Origin: Streptomyces sp. NRRL S-244 | GTDB lineage: Bacteria; Actinomycetota; Actinomycetes; Streptomycetales; Streptomycetaceae | Direction: 5' to 3' | Length of the DNA stretch: 64,000 nucleotides | Assembly: GCF_000717915.1 (NCBI RefSeq) | Contig: NZ_JOCX01000001.1 | Span: forward strand, 1-64,000 | Part shown: positions 1 through 7,771 of the stretch, piece by piece | Position numbering within the stretch: the first letter of the stretch is position 1 | Layout of the letters: every line of letters starts with the position of its first letter | Translations under genes and position numbers: made by a program | The notes under the pieces: generated by a model | The model's database searches: none | The model's input: only the letters and a program-made list of their open reading frames with translations | What the model was told of the DNA's origin: nothing

Positions 1-1295
1 CCTCCACCCCCCTCCCCCTCGACGCCCTCGTCGCGATCTACCGCGACCAGGCGACCCGCACCGCCGCCACCGCCCACCCCGACCGCATGCGCCTGCTCAC
101 CACCTCCGAGTCGGCCGCCTTCCTCATCGCCGCCGAAATGCAGCGCGTCGGCCTCCCCTGGCGCGCCGACGTCCACCGTGCCCTGCTCACCGAGCTCCTC
201 GGCGAGCGCTACGCCGGCGGCGGTGAACCCCGCCGCCTCGCCGAGCTGGCCGACGAGATCTCCGCCGCGTTCGGCCGCCGCGTACGCCCCGACCTCCCGG
301 CCGACGTCATCAAGGCCTTCGCCGAGGCCGGGATCCGGCTCAAGTCCACCCGCCGCTGGGAGATCCAGGAGCTCGACCACCCCGCCGTAGAGCCCCTCCT
401 CGCGTACAAGAAGCTGTACCGGATCTACACCGCCCACGGCTGGAGCTGGCTCCAGGACTGGGTGCGCGACGGCCGCTTCCGCCCCGAGTTCGTCCCCGGC
501 GGCACCCTCACCGGCCGCTGGGTCACCAACGGCGGCGGCGCCCTGCAGATCCCGAAGGTGATCCGCAGAGCCGTCGTCGCCGACCCCGGCTGGCGGCTCG
601 TCGTCGCCGACGCCGACCAGATGGAGCCCCGCGTGCTGGCCGCGATCTCCCGCGACCCCGCCTTCATGGAGGTGGCCGGGCGCCCCGAGGACCTCTACAC
701 GGCCATCTCCCGCCAGGGCTTCTCCGGCGACCGGGACATGGCCAAGCTGGCCGTCCTCGGCGCCGTGTACGGGCAGACCTCCGGCGACGGCCTCAAGAAC
801 CTGGCCGCGCTGCGCCGCCGCTTCCCGCAGGCCGTGGCGTACGTGGACGACGCCGCCAAGGCCGGCGAGGAGGGCCGCCTCGTACGTACCTGGCTGGGCC
901 GGACCTGCCCGCCGCCGGTCGGCGCCGACGAGGACGGCGAAGCCGGCGTCCCGCAGGACCGGGAGGAGGGCTGGACGCCGAGCTACGCCTCGACCAACAC
1001 CCGCGCCCGCGGCCGGTTCACCCGCAACTTCGTCGTCCAGGGCAGCGCCGCCGACTGGGCGCTGCTGCTCCTCGCGGCCCTGCGCCAGGCCATCGCCGGC
1101 GCCGGGATGCGGGCCGAGCTCGTGTTCTTCCAGCACGACGAGGTGATCGTGCACTGCCCGGCCGAGGAGGCCGGGGCGGTGGCCGAGGCGATCCGCACCG
1201 CCGGCGACCGCGCCGGCCGCATCGCCTTCGGCGACACCCCGGTCCGCTTCCCGTTCACGACGGCGGTCGTCCAGTGCTACGCGGACGCGAAGTAG
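1..1295 (+). CDS. DNA polymerase I-like family-A polymerase, 5' part outside the window
   Basis: The frame is open from the first bases (codons start at base 3), so the ATG at 87 is internal and the gene begins upstream. The visible protein is the polymerase half of a family-A enzyme. A motif-A variant (DADQMEPRVLA, normally DYSQIELR) lies near base 610. A motif-B helix with Lys and Tyr-Gly (DMAKLAVLGAVYGQT) follows at about 735-780, and motif C, HDE in FFQHDEVIVH, at about 1130-1150. It should extend DNA primers, probably in repair. By family knowledge the missing N-terminus would be a 3'-5' exonuclease-like domain, matching the actinobacterial 'bifunctional 3'-5' exonuclease/DNA polymerase'. 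The next gene is convergent, 14 bp away. Confidence 0.88.
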   Translation, partial: STPLPLDALVAIYRDQATRTAATAHPDRMRLLTTSESAAFLIAAEMQRVGLPWRADVHRALLTELLGERYAGGGEPRRLAELADEISAAFGRRVRPDLPADVIKAFAEAGIRLKSTRRWEIQELDHPAVEPLLAYKKLYRIYTAHGWSWLQDWVRDGRFRPEFVPGGTLTGRWVTNGGGALQIPKVIRRAVVADPGWRLVVADADQMEPRVLAAISRDPAFMEVAGRPEDLYTAISRQGFSGDRDMAKLAVLGAVYGQTSGDGLKNLAALRRRFPQAVAYVDDAAKAGEEGRLVRTWLGRTCPPPVGADEDGEAGVPQDREEGWTPSYASTNTRARGRFTRNFVVQGSAADWALLLLAALRQAIAGAGMRAELVFFQHDEVIVHCPAEEAGAVAEAIRTAGDRAGRIAFGDTPVRFPFTTAVVQCYADAK

Positions 1296-1309
1296 AGCCG
1301 CCCACGGTC

Positions 1310-1786
1310 CTAACCCACCCCGGGAACGTCCAGTCCGTGGAAGTAGACGTGGAACTCCTCGCGCTCGAACCCCTCCGCCTCGTACAGCGCCTGCGCGACG
1401 TGGTTGTCGTACGCCGTCTCCAGCTGTACCCCGGACACCCCCGCCTCCCGCGCCCGGCGCAGCACCTCGCGCAGCAGCGCCCGCCCGGCGCCGGTGCGGC
1501 GGCCGGAGGGGTCGACGTACAGGTCGCTCAGGATCCACATCGGCCGCAGGGCGAGCGACGAGAACGTCCGGTAGACCTGCGCGAACCCGACCGTGCCGGC
1601 CCCCGGCACATCCGCGAGCAGCACCAGCGACTCGCCGCCCCGGATCCGCTCCGCGAGGTACGCCCGGGGCGCGTCCGGGTCCTCGACCTTCACCTCGTAG
1701 AAGTCGAGGTAGCCCCTGAACAGCACGCCCGCGACGTCGAGATCACCATGACCGGCAACGCGCAGCACCACACCCTGATCGCTCAT
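1310..1786 (-). CDS. GNAT-family N-acetyltransferase
   Basis: A protein of 158 residues with the GNAT fold: a central beta-strand then the acetyl-CoA loop (LYVDPSGRRTGAGRALL, the R-x-x-G-x-G/A pattern), and a C-terminal YEAEGFER segment typical of the family. The acceptor cannot be told from sequence. The chosen ATG at 1786 is 4 bp after the stop of the upstream serine hydrolase gene, so the two are probably one transcript with coupled translation. The open frame extends further upstream but that part is antisense-like, low-complexity sequence inside the hydrolase gene. It could modify a small amine, an antibiotic or a protein terminus. Confidence 0.85.
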   Translation of the reverse strand: MSDQGVVLRVAGHGDLDVAGVLFRGYLDFYEVKVEDPDAPRAYLAERIRGGESLVLLADVPGAGTVGFAQVYRTFSSLALRPMWILSDLYVDPSGRRTGAGRALLREVLRRAREAGVSGVQLETAYDNHVAQALYEAEGFEREEFHVYFHGLDVPGVG

Positions 1787-1790
1787 TCCC

Positions 1791-3002
1791 TCAGTGTGCG
1801 GTAACGGACTGGGCGGGCAGGTTGAAGACGTGGTCCGGGGTGACGACCTTGGTGATCGCCTCACCGAAGAGGGTGCTGGGCTCGGCACCCTCGTACGAGA
1901 TGTCCGTGTTCAGCATCACCGCCAGCGTGGCCTTCGCCTCCGGCAGGTACACGGCCAGCGCCTGATAGCCGGGCAGTGAACCGTTGTGGCCGATCCAGCC
2001 CTGGACGTTGAAGATGCCCAGGCCGTAGCCGGTGCCGGGCAGCGCCTCGACGACCTTGAGGCGTTCGGCCTGGGTGGCGGGCTTCAGCAGCGTGCCCGTG
2101 GCCATGACCTTCGTCCAGGCCTTCAGGTCTTCGAGATCGGAGATCATCGCTCCGGCGGCCCAGCCCCAGGAGGGGTTCCAGTCGGCCGCGTCCTCGGTCT
2201 TGCCGGTCGCGGTCTGGTCCGTGTAGCCCTGGGAGTGCGGATTCGGGAACTCCGCGCCGACGGGGAAGAGCGTGTGGTGCAGCCCGGCCGGTCGGACGAC
2301 CTTCTGGTTGATGTAGTCGTTGAGCCTCTGCCCGCTCTGCTTCTCGACCACCAGCCCCAGCAGGATCAAGTTGGTGTTGCAGTAGTAGAACTTGGCGCCG
2401 GGCTCGAACAGCACCGGGTGCTTGAAGGAGTACGCGAGCAGCTGCTGCGGGGTGAAGGGCCGTCGAGGATCGCTCGTGAGGGCCTTGAAGAAGCCCTCGT
2501 CCTCGGAGTAGTTGAACAACCCGCTCCGCATCCCGGCGAGCTCACGCAACGTGATCCGGTCCCCGTTGGGCACCCCGGCCACGTACTTGCCGATGGGGTC
2601 GTCCAGCCGGGCCTTGCCCTGGTCGACCAGCTGGAGCAGGGCGGTCACGGTGAACGTCTTGGTCACGCTGCCGATGCGCATGTTCATGTCCGTACGGATC
2701 GACTGGCCGGTGGCCTTGTCGGCGACACCGAAGGCCCGTACGTACGAGCCCTTGCCGGGGGCCGAGAGCGACACCATCACCCCGGGCACCTTGGCCTGGC
2801 TCATCACTTTCCGCACGGCGTCGTCCAACTGCCGCGCCACGGCCGGCGTGAGCTGCGGAAACTCCGTATCACTGGCAACGGGAGCCGACGCGACGGTCCC
2901 GGCCGACGTATCGAGCGCGTACCCGGCCCCCGCCCCGAGCGGCAGCACCACCAGTCCGACCGCGGCCACCCCCACCGCCGCTTTGCGCAACCGTGTAGAC
3001 AT
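1791..3002 (-). CDS. secreted serine hydrolase, beta-lactamase class C / D-Ala-D-Ala carboxypeptidase family
   Basis: A protein of 403 residues. The N-terminus is a signal peptide (Arg/Lys then a hydrophobic stretch to about residue 30). The three serine-acylase motifs are present: S112-V-T-K115, Y207-C-N209, and HNG near the C-terminus (WIGHNGSLPG). By family it acts outside the membrane on D-Ala-D-Ala peptides or other esters and amides; true beta-lactamase activity cannot be assumed. The ATG at 3002 was chosen because AGGAGG lies just before it and the signal peptide starts there; the frame stays open upstream without a start of similar quality. It heads a two-gene unit with the GNAT acetyltransferase. 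Confidence 0.85.
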   Translation of the reverse strand: MSTRLRKAAVGVAAVGLVVLPLGAGAGYALDTSAGTVASAPVASDTEFPQLTPAVARQLDDAVRKVMSQAKVPGVMVSLSAPGKGSYVRAFGVADKATGQSIRTDMNMRIGSVTKTFTVTALLQLVDQGKARLDDPIGKYVAGVPNGDRITLRELAGMRSGLFNYSEDEGFFKALTSDPRRPFTPQQLLAYSFKHPVLFEPGAKFYYCNTNLILLGLVVEKQSGQRLNDYINQKVVRPAGLHHTLFPVGAEFPNPHSQGYTDQTATGKTEDAADWNPSWGWAAGAMISDLEDLKAWTKVMATGTLLKPATQAERLKVVEALPGTGYGLGIFNVQGWIGHNGSLPGYQALAVYLPEAKATLAVMLNTDISYEGAEPSTLFGEAITKVVTPDHVFNLPAQSVTAH

Positions 3003-3139
3003 GCCGGCCTCCTGCCACGCGTCGCCCGGGTCCAGCCTTCCCAAAGTAGCCCCACCCCCACCGCCCGGCGACCGGACCCCGGCCGCCCCCGCAGCCGGTC
3101 GATCACTCTCGGTGTGCTCACGGACGACATAGGGGGGCC

Positions 3140-3545
3140 ATGACGACGAGCCGATCGACCCCAACCGCCTGGCAACACGGTTCGCGAGGCTGGCAGTCGC
3201 GGCCGCCGTGGACGAAGACACCCGGACGGCTGGCCGGACAGACGCCGCATCATCGACCGCTCCCTGAAGCGGTTCATCGCCACGGGCGATGGCACGCGGA
3301 TCATGCAGTTCCTCGATGCCGCTCGAAACGCCGCCGCCGACCCCGTCTTGTCCGCCGGCCTCGGCATTGCGGCCCGGCTCCGGCGCGAGCACGAACTGAG
3401 CAAGCTCCGGCTCGAGCGGCAGGAAGCCGACGCGGCCCGGAAGGCGGCCGCGGAAGAGGCCGAGGCCCAGCGCCGTGCCCACGCGGTGGAAAGGGAGAAG
3501 GAACGGGCGGCACGCGGAGCGGGCAACGCCCCTCCGCCGATCTGA
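3140..3545 (+). pseudogene. decayed small gene with a coiled-coil C-terminus (probable frameshift)
   Basis: Two overlapping frames each look like part of one protein. Frame 1 (about 3139-3221) reads DDEPIDPNRLATRFARLAVA and has no good start. The other frame (about 3222-3545) reads PDGWPDRRRIIDRSLKRFIA and runs into a charged, Ala/Glu/Arg-rich coiled coil ending at the TGA at 3543-3545. Joining them needs one base near 3220. The ATG at 3140 opens a third, arginine-rich frame that does not look like a real protein. This is inferred to be a frameshifted relic, or a short gene with an unusual start at 3303. No function is recognised. Confidence 0.35.
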
Positions 3546-3590
3546 TCCTCGCTCCACGTTTGCCCGAAGTCCGCGCCGACCGGCCTCGGT

Positions 3591-4262
3591 TCACCGTCCG
3601 ATGTCAGCGGTCAGCAGCTCCAGCACCTGATGGGCCGTCCACCTGCCCGCCGCACCCGGGCAGGTGGCCAGGTAGTGCGCGATGTCCTGCCTCTCCCACG
3701 GCCCCGATTCCAGGAGTCCGCCGGCCAGGTACCGCAGGTACGCCGCTGAAGGCATGAGCACGTCCACGTCCTGGAGCGTCCACGGCGCCGTGAACGTCAG
3801 TACGGGGATGCCGTCGATCGTTCCGGGGCAGATCAGGGTCTCGTAGCGTCCGGGGCCCACCTCGTGGCGGCCCTCGCGAAGAACCGTCGTCAGATCGAGG
3901 TCGCGTCCGGGCTCCTCGTACATCTCCTGCATGGCGATGTCGGACATCTGGCCAACGGTGACCAGATGCGCGCGTCCACGCGTACGTCCCGGGGCGGTCG
4001 GATCGTAGAACCCGCGCCCACCCGTCCACACGGGGGACTCGGTTGCGAAGTAGAGGCGGCCCGCCAACTCCACCGCGACGGACCGCTCCGGCCCCCGCCG
4101 GTCCCGGCATCCCGGGTACGTGCGCATGGCGCCCGGCGGCGTACCTCCCGCGATGTACGCGGCAAGGCGGTCCATGTGCATGTTGGAGCCATAGGAGGCG
4201 TACCAGACCCGATCAGGCACAGCGAGTGCTCCGTCGAGCGGCATCACAGTGTGCACGGTCAT
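3591..4262 (-). CDS. gamma-glutamylcyclotransferase-like protein (often labelled 'histone deacetylase' in Streptomyces)
   Basis: From the ATG at 4262 the protein has 223 residues. Near the N-terminus is YASYGSNMHMDRL, the YxxYGSNM substrate loop of the gamma-glutamylcyclotransferase/AIG2 fold. That fold cyclises gamma-glutamyl groups or trims similar peptides; the specific substrate is unknown. Other starts are possible (ATG at 4298, and codons reaching 4370), but the longest form would be partly translated from the tRNA terminator inside attL. The gene is the last chromosomal gene before the integrated element, and its upstream region ends at the left att repeat. Confidence 0.72.
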   Translation of the reverse strand: MTVHTVMPLDGALAVPDRVWYASYGSNMHMDRLAAYIAGGTPPGAMRTYPGCRDRRGPERSVAVELAGRLYFATESPVWTGGRGFYDPTAPGRTRGRAHLVTVGQMSDIAMQEMYEEPGRDLDLTTVLREGRHEVGPGRYETLICPGTIDGIPVLTFTAPWTLQDVDVLMPSAAYLRYLAGGLLESGPWERQDIAHYLATCPGAAGRWTAHQVLELLTADIGR

Positions 4263-4331
4263 GCGCGTTTCCCCGGGGGAGGTCGTGAGGACCGCCATCA
4301 GTCCGCCAACACGGACCAGCGTATGACGCGC

Positions 4332-4440
4332 CGGCGCAAGATCCGGTGAATAGCAAAAGCCCCAGGTCACGGCGAGTGAGTCCTGGGGCTTCTACAGAGC
4401 CGCCTTCGGGATTCGAACCCGAGACCTACGCATTACGAGT
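4332..4440. repeat. attL: left copy of the 109-bp att repeat, with a tRNA-Thr 3' remnant
   Basis: This stretch matches 20571-20679 base for base except at 4348 and 4393. It contains, from left to right, codons that read RRRKIR and a stop (the same tail as the integrase), a terminator hairpin (arms 4356-4365 and 4382-4391), and the last 43 nt of the tRNA-Thr gene (4398-4440, minus strand), broken at the anticodon loop. The last 47 bp (4394-4440) are identical in both copies and are the likely recombination core. Left of 4332 the two flanks are unrelated. Confidence 0.92.
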
Positions 4441-4577
4441 TGTCCGATCTTGTTCCGCACACGTCCGTCAAGGTGTCCGACAGCTACATAAGCGCAGGTC
4501 AGAAGGACTTCCCGGACACCCTCAGCTCACCCCGGACAGCCATGGAATCTGGGATGACCGAGACCAGGACTGAGACC
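4441..4577. promoter_or_regulatory. left-end segment with short repeats, candidate integrase/excisionase arm sites
   Basis: Four TGTCCG words lie in the first 100 bp of the element: 4441 and 4474 on the plus strand, 4513-4518 and 4533-4538 on the minus strand. A second word, GAGACCAGGACTGAGACC at 4560-4577, recurs with one change at 20523-20540 just inside the right end, in the same orientation. Repeated short words inside both ends are typical of arm-type sites for tyrosine recombinases; the assignment here is inference. No gene is evident in this stretch. Confidence 0.4.
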
Positions 4578-4581
4578 CGGC

Positions 4582-5292
4582 TCAGCCTTCCCCCAGTGCG
4601 GCAAGGTGATCGGCGAAGCTCTCCGTGAGGCTCCGCAGTACCGCCGCCCCCTTCCCAGCGGTGGCCTGAGAAGGAAAACCGATGACACCACTCTTCGTGT
4701 ACGCCTTCATGCCGAGCGTCAGCAGAAACGGCCGATCACTCGCATCGTGGTCCGCAGCTTCGTACCCCGGGCGAACAAAGTCAGGCTCCGAGTGGAGCAG
4801 GATCGAGGTTTCGATCTCTCCCGCGTGCATGTCGTCGTGTGCGTTGCTGCTGAGGCCAGCGTGTTCACGGGCGCTGTTCCACTCCCGGCCCTGCGGAAAG
4901 AGGCTCATGCGCGGCTCTGTGAGGTTGGCCTCCTGCACGATGTTCGAGAGTACGTAGTTGCCCCCGTGCGCATTGACGAGGACGAGCTTTCGCACCCCCG
5001 ACGCTTCGAGCGATGAGGCAATGTCGGTGATCACTGCGTGCAGCGTACGGGCGCTGATGCTCACCGTTCCGGGCCACGTCCCGTGCTCATGGCTGCATGC
5101 GATGCTGATGGGAGGCAGGGCCATCACGGGGTAGGCCGCGGCGAGCTCACGGGTGATGATGCACGCGATTGCGGTATCTGTGATCAGCGGCAGGTAGGCG
5201 CCGTGCTGCTCATACGACCCGATCGGCAGCAGAGCGACGCGCGGCGCCTGTTCCTGAACATCGATAGTGGTGATGGTGGGAAGCAGGTTCAC
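4582..5292 (-). CDS. creatininase-family amidohydrolase
   Basis: A protein of 236 residues with the creatininase family pattern: LPIGSYEQHG (Glu28, His30), LITDT (Asp39), VNAHGGN near residue 110, HAGEIETS near 155, and SGVIGFPSQA in the C-terminal part. These hold the metal ligands and active-site loop in creatininase and in the mycofactocin-type members; the reaction would be hydrolysis of a cyclic or linear amide. The start is the GTG at 5292, preceded by AGAGGAG. It begins 18 bp after the stop of the XRE regulator, so the two form an operon. No other pathway gene is nearby, so the substrate is unknown. Likely accessory cargo of the AICE. Confidence 0.82.
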   Translation of the reverse strand: MNLLPTITTIDVQEQAPRVALLPIGSYEQHGAYLPLITDTAIACIITRELAAAYPVMALPPISIACSHEHGTWPGTVSISARTLHAVITDIASSLEASGVRKLVLVNAHGGNYVLSNIVQEANLTEPRMSLFPQGREWNSAREHAGLSSNAHDDMHAGEIETSILLHSEPDFVRPGYEAADHDASDRPFLLTLGMKAYTKSGVIGFPSQATAGKGAAVLRSLTESFADHLAALGEG

Positions 5293-5310
5293 GGCTCTCC
5301 TCTGGTCCGG

Positions 5311-6492
5311 TCAGCTCCCCTTCATACTGCCCAACAATCGGTTGAGCTCCGCAATCTCCACCAGCTTCCGCCACGGCGTGAGAAACGGCTGCAGCCTCAG
5401 CAGCTCCCCTAGAATGCGCGCCGAACCGGTCGCCTGAGCAATCGCTGCGGCCTGCGAAGCGGCGTTGTACGCGCCTTCCACGTCCTCAAGCTGGGCATAG
5501 GCCGTGGCGAGCCGGGCCAGACAAAGCCCTCGGTCCCGCTGCTGCTCGGCCGGCCACTCCGTGAGACTCGCTTCAAGGGTCGCGACGGCTTGCTCGGGCT
5601 GCCCGAGGTGCAGGGCGCATGCCGCTGCCTCCATGTCGATGTACGCGACCGAGCAGTACGGGGCGAGCCCCTCCCCGACCGGGCCCTGGTCGGCCAGCGC
5701 TCGCGCTTCATCCAACGCGCGTGTGCTCTCGTCGCCCTGCCCAAGAAGGGCGTCCGCGTACGCTCTCGCACGAAGTGCAACGGCCCTAACGTCCTGGGGA
5801 AGCCCTCGCGCCTGCCTCAGCGCAGCGTTGGCCAGCCCAACCGCATATCCGGCTTGGCCCGCCTCCGCCGCGATGTTGCTCCGCCGCTGGAAGACGTAGG
5901 CGCTCAGGGCCGGGTCCTCCAGCTCCGAGGCGTAGTCCAACGCCCGATTCGTCCAAAGCATTGCGGACTGCGAGTCTCCCGAGTCCTGATGAAGCCATCC
6001 GAGCAGTTCGGAGTACCGGGCGCCCACCCGCACCGCTTCGTCTCGGAGTGGCCCCCGCGCTTCCTTGCAGACCTGTTCAATGAGCGGCATCTGACTCTGA
6101 ACCGCCGGCACGAGGAACCGTGGCCCCACTACAGGCTCAGCCTGCACGTGCTGCATGAACACCGCCTTCAGGTACCCGATGACTTCCGGGCTGGCCTGCA
6201 TGCTTGCGGCTCGCGGTGCTGGCAAGGACGGCAGCGTATCCAGCTGCGATGGTGCCGCTTCGAGGGATAAGCCCAGCTCAACCCGCGTGGCCTGGTAGGC
6301 CTCACAGAAGAGCGTCTGATAGTCCGTCCCCGGTGGCCGGCGGCCGTTCTCGAACATCGAGACCTGAGCCTTGAGGCTGGTTCGAGAGGGGAGCTGAATG
6401 CCGAGCCGGGCGGCCGCGTCCTCCATTGCATCCATCAGATCGGCCTGAGACCACCCTCGCGCGGCCCGTGCTGCTTGGAGCTTCGACTTCAT
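5311..6492 (-). CDS. XRE-family helix-turn-helix regulator with TPR-like C-terminus
   Basis: A protein of 393 residues from the ATG at 6492. Residues about 1-70 form a helix-turn-helix (LQAARAARGWSQADLMDAME, then QVSMFENGRRPP). The remainder is helical with repeated Ala/Leu/Arg-rich segments resembling tetratricopeptide repeats, as in the many Streptomyces XRE-TPR regulators that sense a small molecule or peptide. It is transcribed with the creatininase gene and lies after the GntR gene on the same strand. An 11-bp inverted repeat at 6557-6592 in its upstream region is a plausible operator. An in-frame ATG at 6510 is possible but has no better ribosome site. Confidence 0.8.
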   Translation of the reverse strand: MKSKLQAARAARGWSQADLMDAMEDAAARLGIQLPSRTSLKAQVSMFENGRRPPGTDYQTLFCEAYQATRVELGLSLEAAPSQLDTLPSLPAPRAASMQASPEVIGYLKAVFMQHVQAEPVVGPRFLVPAVQSQMPLIEQVCKEARGPLRDEAVRVGARYSELLGWLHQDSGDSQSAMLWTNRALDYASELEDPALSAYVFQRRSNIAAEAGQAGYAVGLANAALRQARGLPQDVRAVALRARAYADALLGQGDESTRALDEARALADQGPVGEGLAPYCSVAYIDMEAAACALHLGQPEQAVATLEASLTEWPAEQQRDRGLCLARLATAYAQLEDVEGAYNAASQAAAIAQATGSARILGELLRLQPFLTPWRKLVEIAELNRLLGSMKGS

Positions 6493-6556
6493 GGCGCCCC
6501 CAACGTCCATTGATGCAACAGGCGCCCATCATGCCGAAACAGGCCCCTGACGTGGG

Positions 6557-6592
6557 GAGTTAACAGGTAACAGCGGCCGACTGTTAACTCCT
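6557..6592. promoter_or_regulatory. perfect 11-bp inverted repeat, candidate operator
   Basis: GGAGTTAACAG (6557-6567) and CTGTTAACTCC (6582-6592) are exact reverse complements separated by 14 bp. The site lies 65 bp upstream of the XRE gene start and 30 bp after the GntR stop. The AT-rich GTTAAC core stands out from the high-GC context. It may bind the XRE or the GntR protein; this is inference. Confidence 0.55.
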
Positions 6593-6621
6593 GTGCACTG
6601 TGGATCGGCTCGAAATGAGGC

Positions 6622-7002
6622 CTACTGGTTCTCGTCAGACGGACCAGGTCGAGCAGCTTCAAGCTGTTGGACCCGGCCCTGGAGTTCAGAAACTCGGGAG
6701 GTGAGATGCACGAGCTGATCCTGGAGGTCTCGGAGCCCAAGCGAGGTCTCTTGAGCCGTCGGATCCCCCTTCTTGGGGTCGAGCACGTACGTCCCGCTTC
6801 CCTGCTTGCCAACAACAAGACCGTCTTCGGCAAGTTGCCTGTAGGCGCTCTGCACGGTCATGAGGCCTACGCGGAGCTGCCTGGCCAGGCCCTTGGCCCC
6901 GGGGAGCTGGCTCCCTGTCGGGTACACGCCGTCGCCGATGTCCTTGCGGAACTTGGCGGCGATCTCCTTGGCAGTCGGGGGTTGCTCCGGGTTCCAGTCC
7001 AT
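6622..7002 (-). CDS. GntR-family repressor, probable KorSA-type AICE regulator
   Basis: A protein of 126 residues. Residues 1-75 are a GntR winged helix (IAAKFRKDIGDGVYPTGSQLPG, LMTVQSAYRQLAEDGLVVGK, GSGTYV). After about residue 85 only a short coiled coil follows (LQDQLVHLTSRVSELQGRVQ), so there is no UTRA or FCD effector domain. Short GntR proteins of this kind (KorSA of pSAM2) keep AICE excision and transfer genes silent. No Shine-Dalgarno is visible; TACGCT lies 9-14 bp before the ATG, so a leaderless mRNA is likely. Three ACCTAGGT palindromes lie in the 100 bp upstream. Confidence 0.8.
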   Translation of the reverse strand: MDWNPEQPPTAKEIAAKFRKDIGDGVYPTGSQLPGAKGLARQLRVGLMTVQSAYRQLAEDGLVVGKQGSGTYVLDPKKGDPTAQETSLGLRDLQDQLVHLTSRVSELQGRVQQLEAARPGPSDENQ

Positions 7003-7018
7003 GGGTAGAGCGTAACCA

Positions 7019-7105
7019 ACCTAGGTCTTTTTCAAAGGCGCCCTGCGGGTGCTTGACGACCAGCAAGAGACCTAGGTAACTTCAAACCAAGCAAGCGACC
7101 TAGGT
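7019..7105. promoter_or_regulatory. three ACCTAGGT palindromes, candidate GntR operators
   Basis: ACCTAGGT occurs at 7019-7026, 7070-7077 and 7098-7105. The last two are part of a longer direct repeat, GACCTAGGTAACTT (7069-7082 and 7097-7110), spaced 28 bp apart. The first sits beside the probable -10 box of the GntR gene (minus strand, 7009-7014). No other copy was noticed in the window. The placement fits autoregulation by the GntR protein and control of the rightward transfer operon. Confidence 0.6.
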
Positions 7106-7110
7106 AACTT

Positions 7111-7771
7111 GCTTCGGCTCCGGCTGTGTCCCCCTGCCTCGCGGCAGGGGAGCCCTCTGGGTTTCCACGGCCAGTCGGGAGCTACCGGCTTTGAGTTGAG
7201 AACTGAACAGCGTGCCAAGCAAAACGAGACGGGCGTGATCCCGTCCCCGGGGCGACGGGATGTCGCTCGGCGGCAACACGTTTCTGTCACGTTCCGGCTC
7301 TGCGATCGCCCCTGGCCTGGGGTGCTACCCGGTTCGTGCCGCCCTGCTGGCGTCAGAGCAGTGACGATGACGCGCCCGATTTCCGGGCTCGGGACCGGTC
7401 CGCCGTGGCAACGGCAGACCGGTGAAGCCCGCCCACACACGGCTTGACCTGGCATTCAGGAGTCTTCGTGATCCGGTTAAGAGCCTTGGCCGTCGCCCTG
7501 CTGGACCGGCAGGCCGGCGTTGCCCTTCGCGTCTCCCCCGATCCGCCGCGCGAGCGCACCGGCTCTCTCGGTGATTCGCGGAGTCGGGACACCCGCGCGG
7601 CCGCAGCCGCGGCCGGTTGCCTCCTCCGCCCGTCCGTCGCCCCTTGGGCGGCGTACGGGCGGGGTGGGGGAGCTGGAGTTCTTCCCGCTTCATCCCAACG
7701 CAGTGCAGCCCCGGTGCTCGAACACCGGGGCTGCTGTTGGGTCCCGTTCCTCTACCGAAGGAGCAAGACCC
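7111..7771 (+). other. 660-bp leader without a clear gene, containing hairpins
   Basis: This gap between the divergent GntR gene and the transfer operon holds no open frame with convincing coding character. Visible structures are hairpin 7131-7150 (CCCCTGCC/GGCAGGGG, 4-nt loop), an inverted repeat around ATCCCGTC/GACGGGAT near 7240-7262, and the perfect hairpin 7705-7734. A short frame from a GTG near 7470 (VIRLRALAVALLDRQ) is possible but unsupported. The promoter of the transfer operon is expected here. Confidence 0.5.
7705..7734 (+). terminator. perfect 12-bp stem-loop before the transfer operon
   Basis: GCAGCCCCGGTG (7705-7716) pairs exactly with CACCGGGGCTGC (7723-7734) around the loop CTCGAA. 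It ends 37 bp before the first gene of the operon and is not followed by a strong T-run. It could be a terminator/attenuator of the leader or an RNA-processing site. Confidence 0.5.

Noticed and set aside
1791..3002. Antibiotic-resistance beta-lactamase
   Set aside because: The serine-hydrolase motifs are shared with carboxypeptidases and esterases; resistance cannot be inferred.
7109..7447. Plus- and minus-strand frames in the AICE leader
   Set aside because: Mixed codon use, no ribosome site and no recognisable protein pattern.
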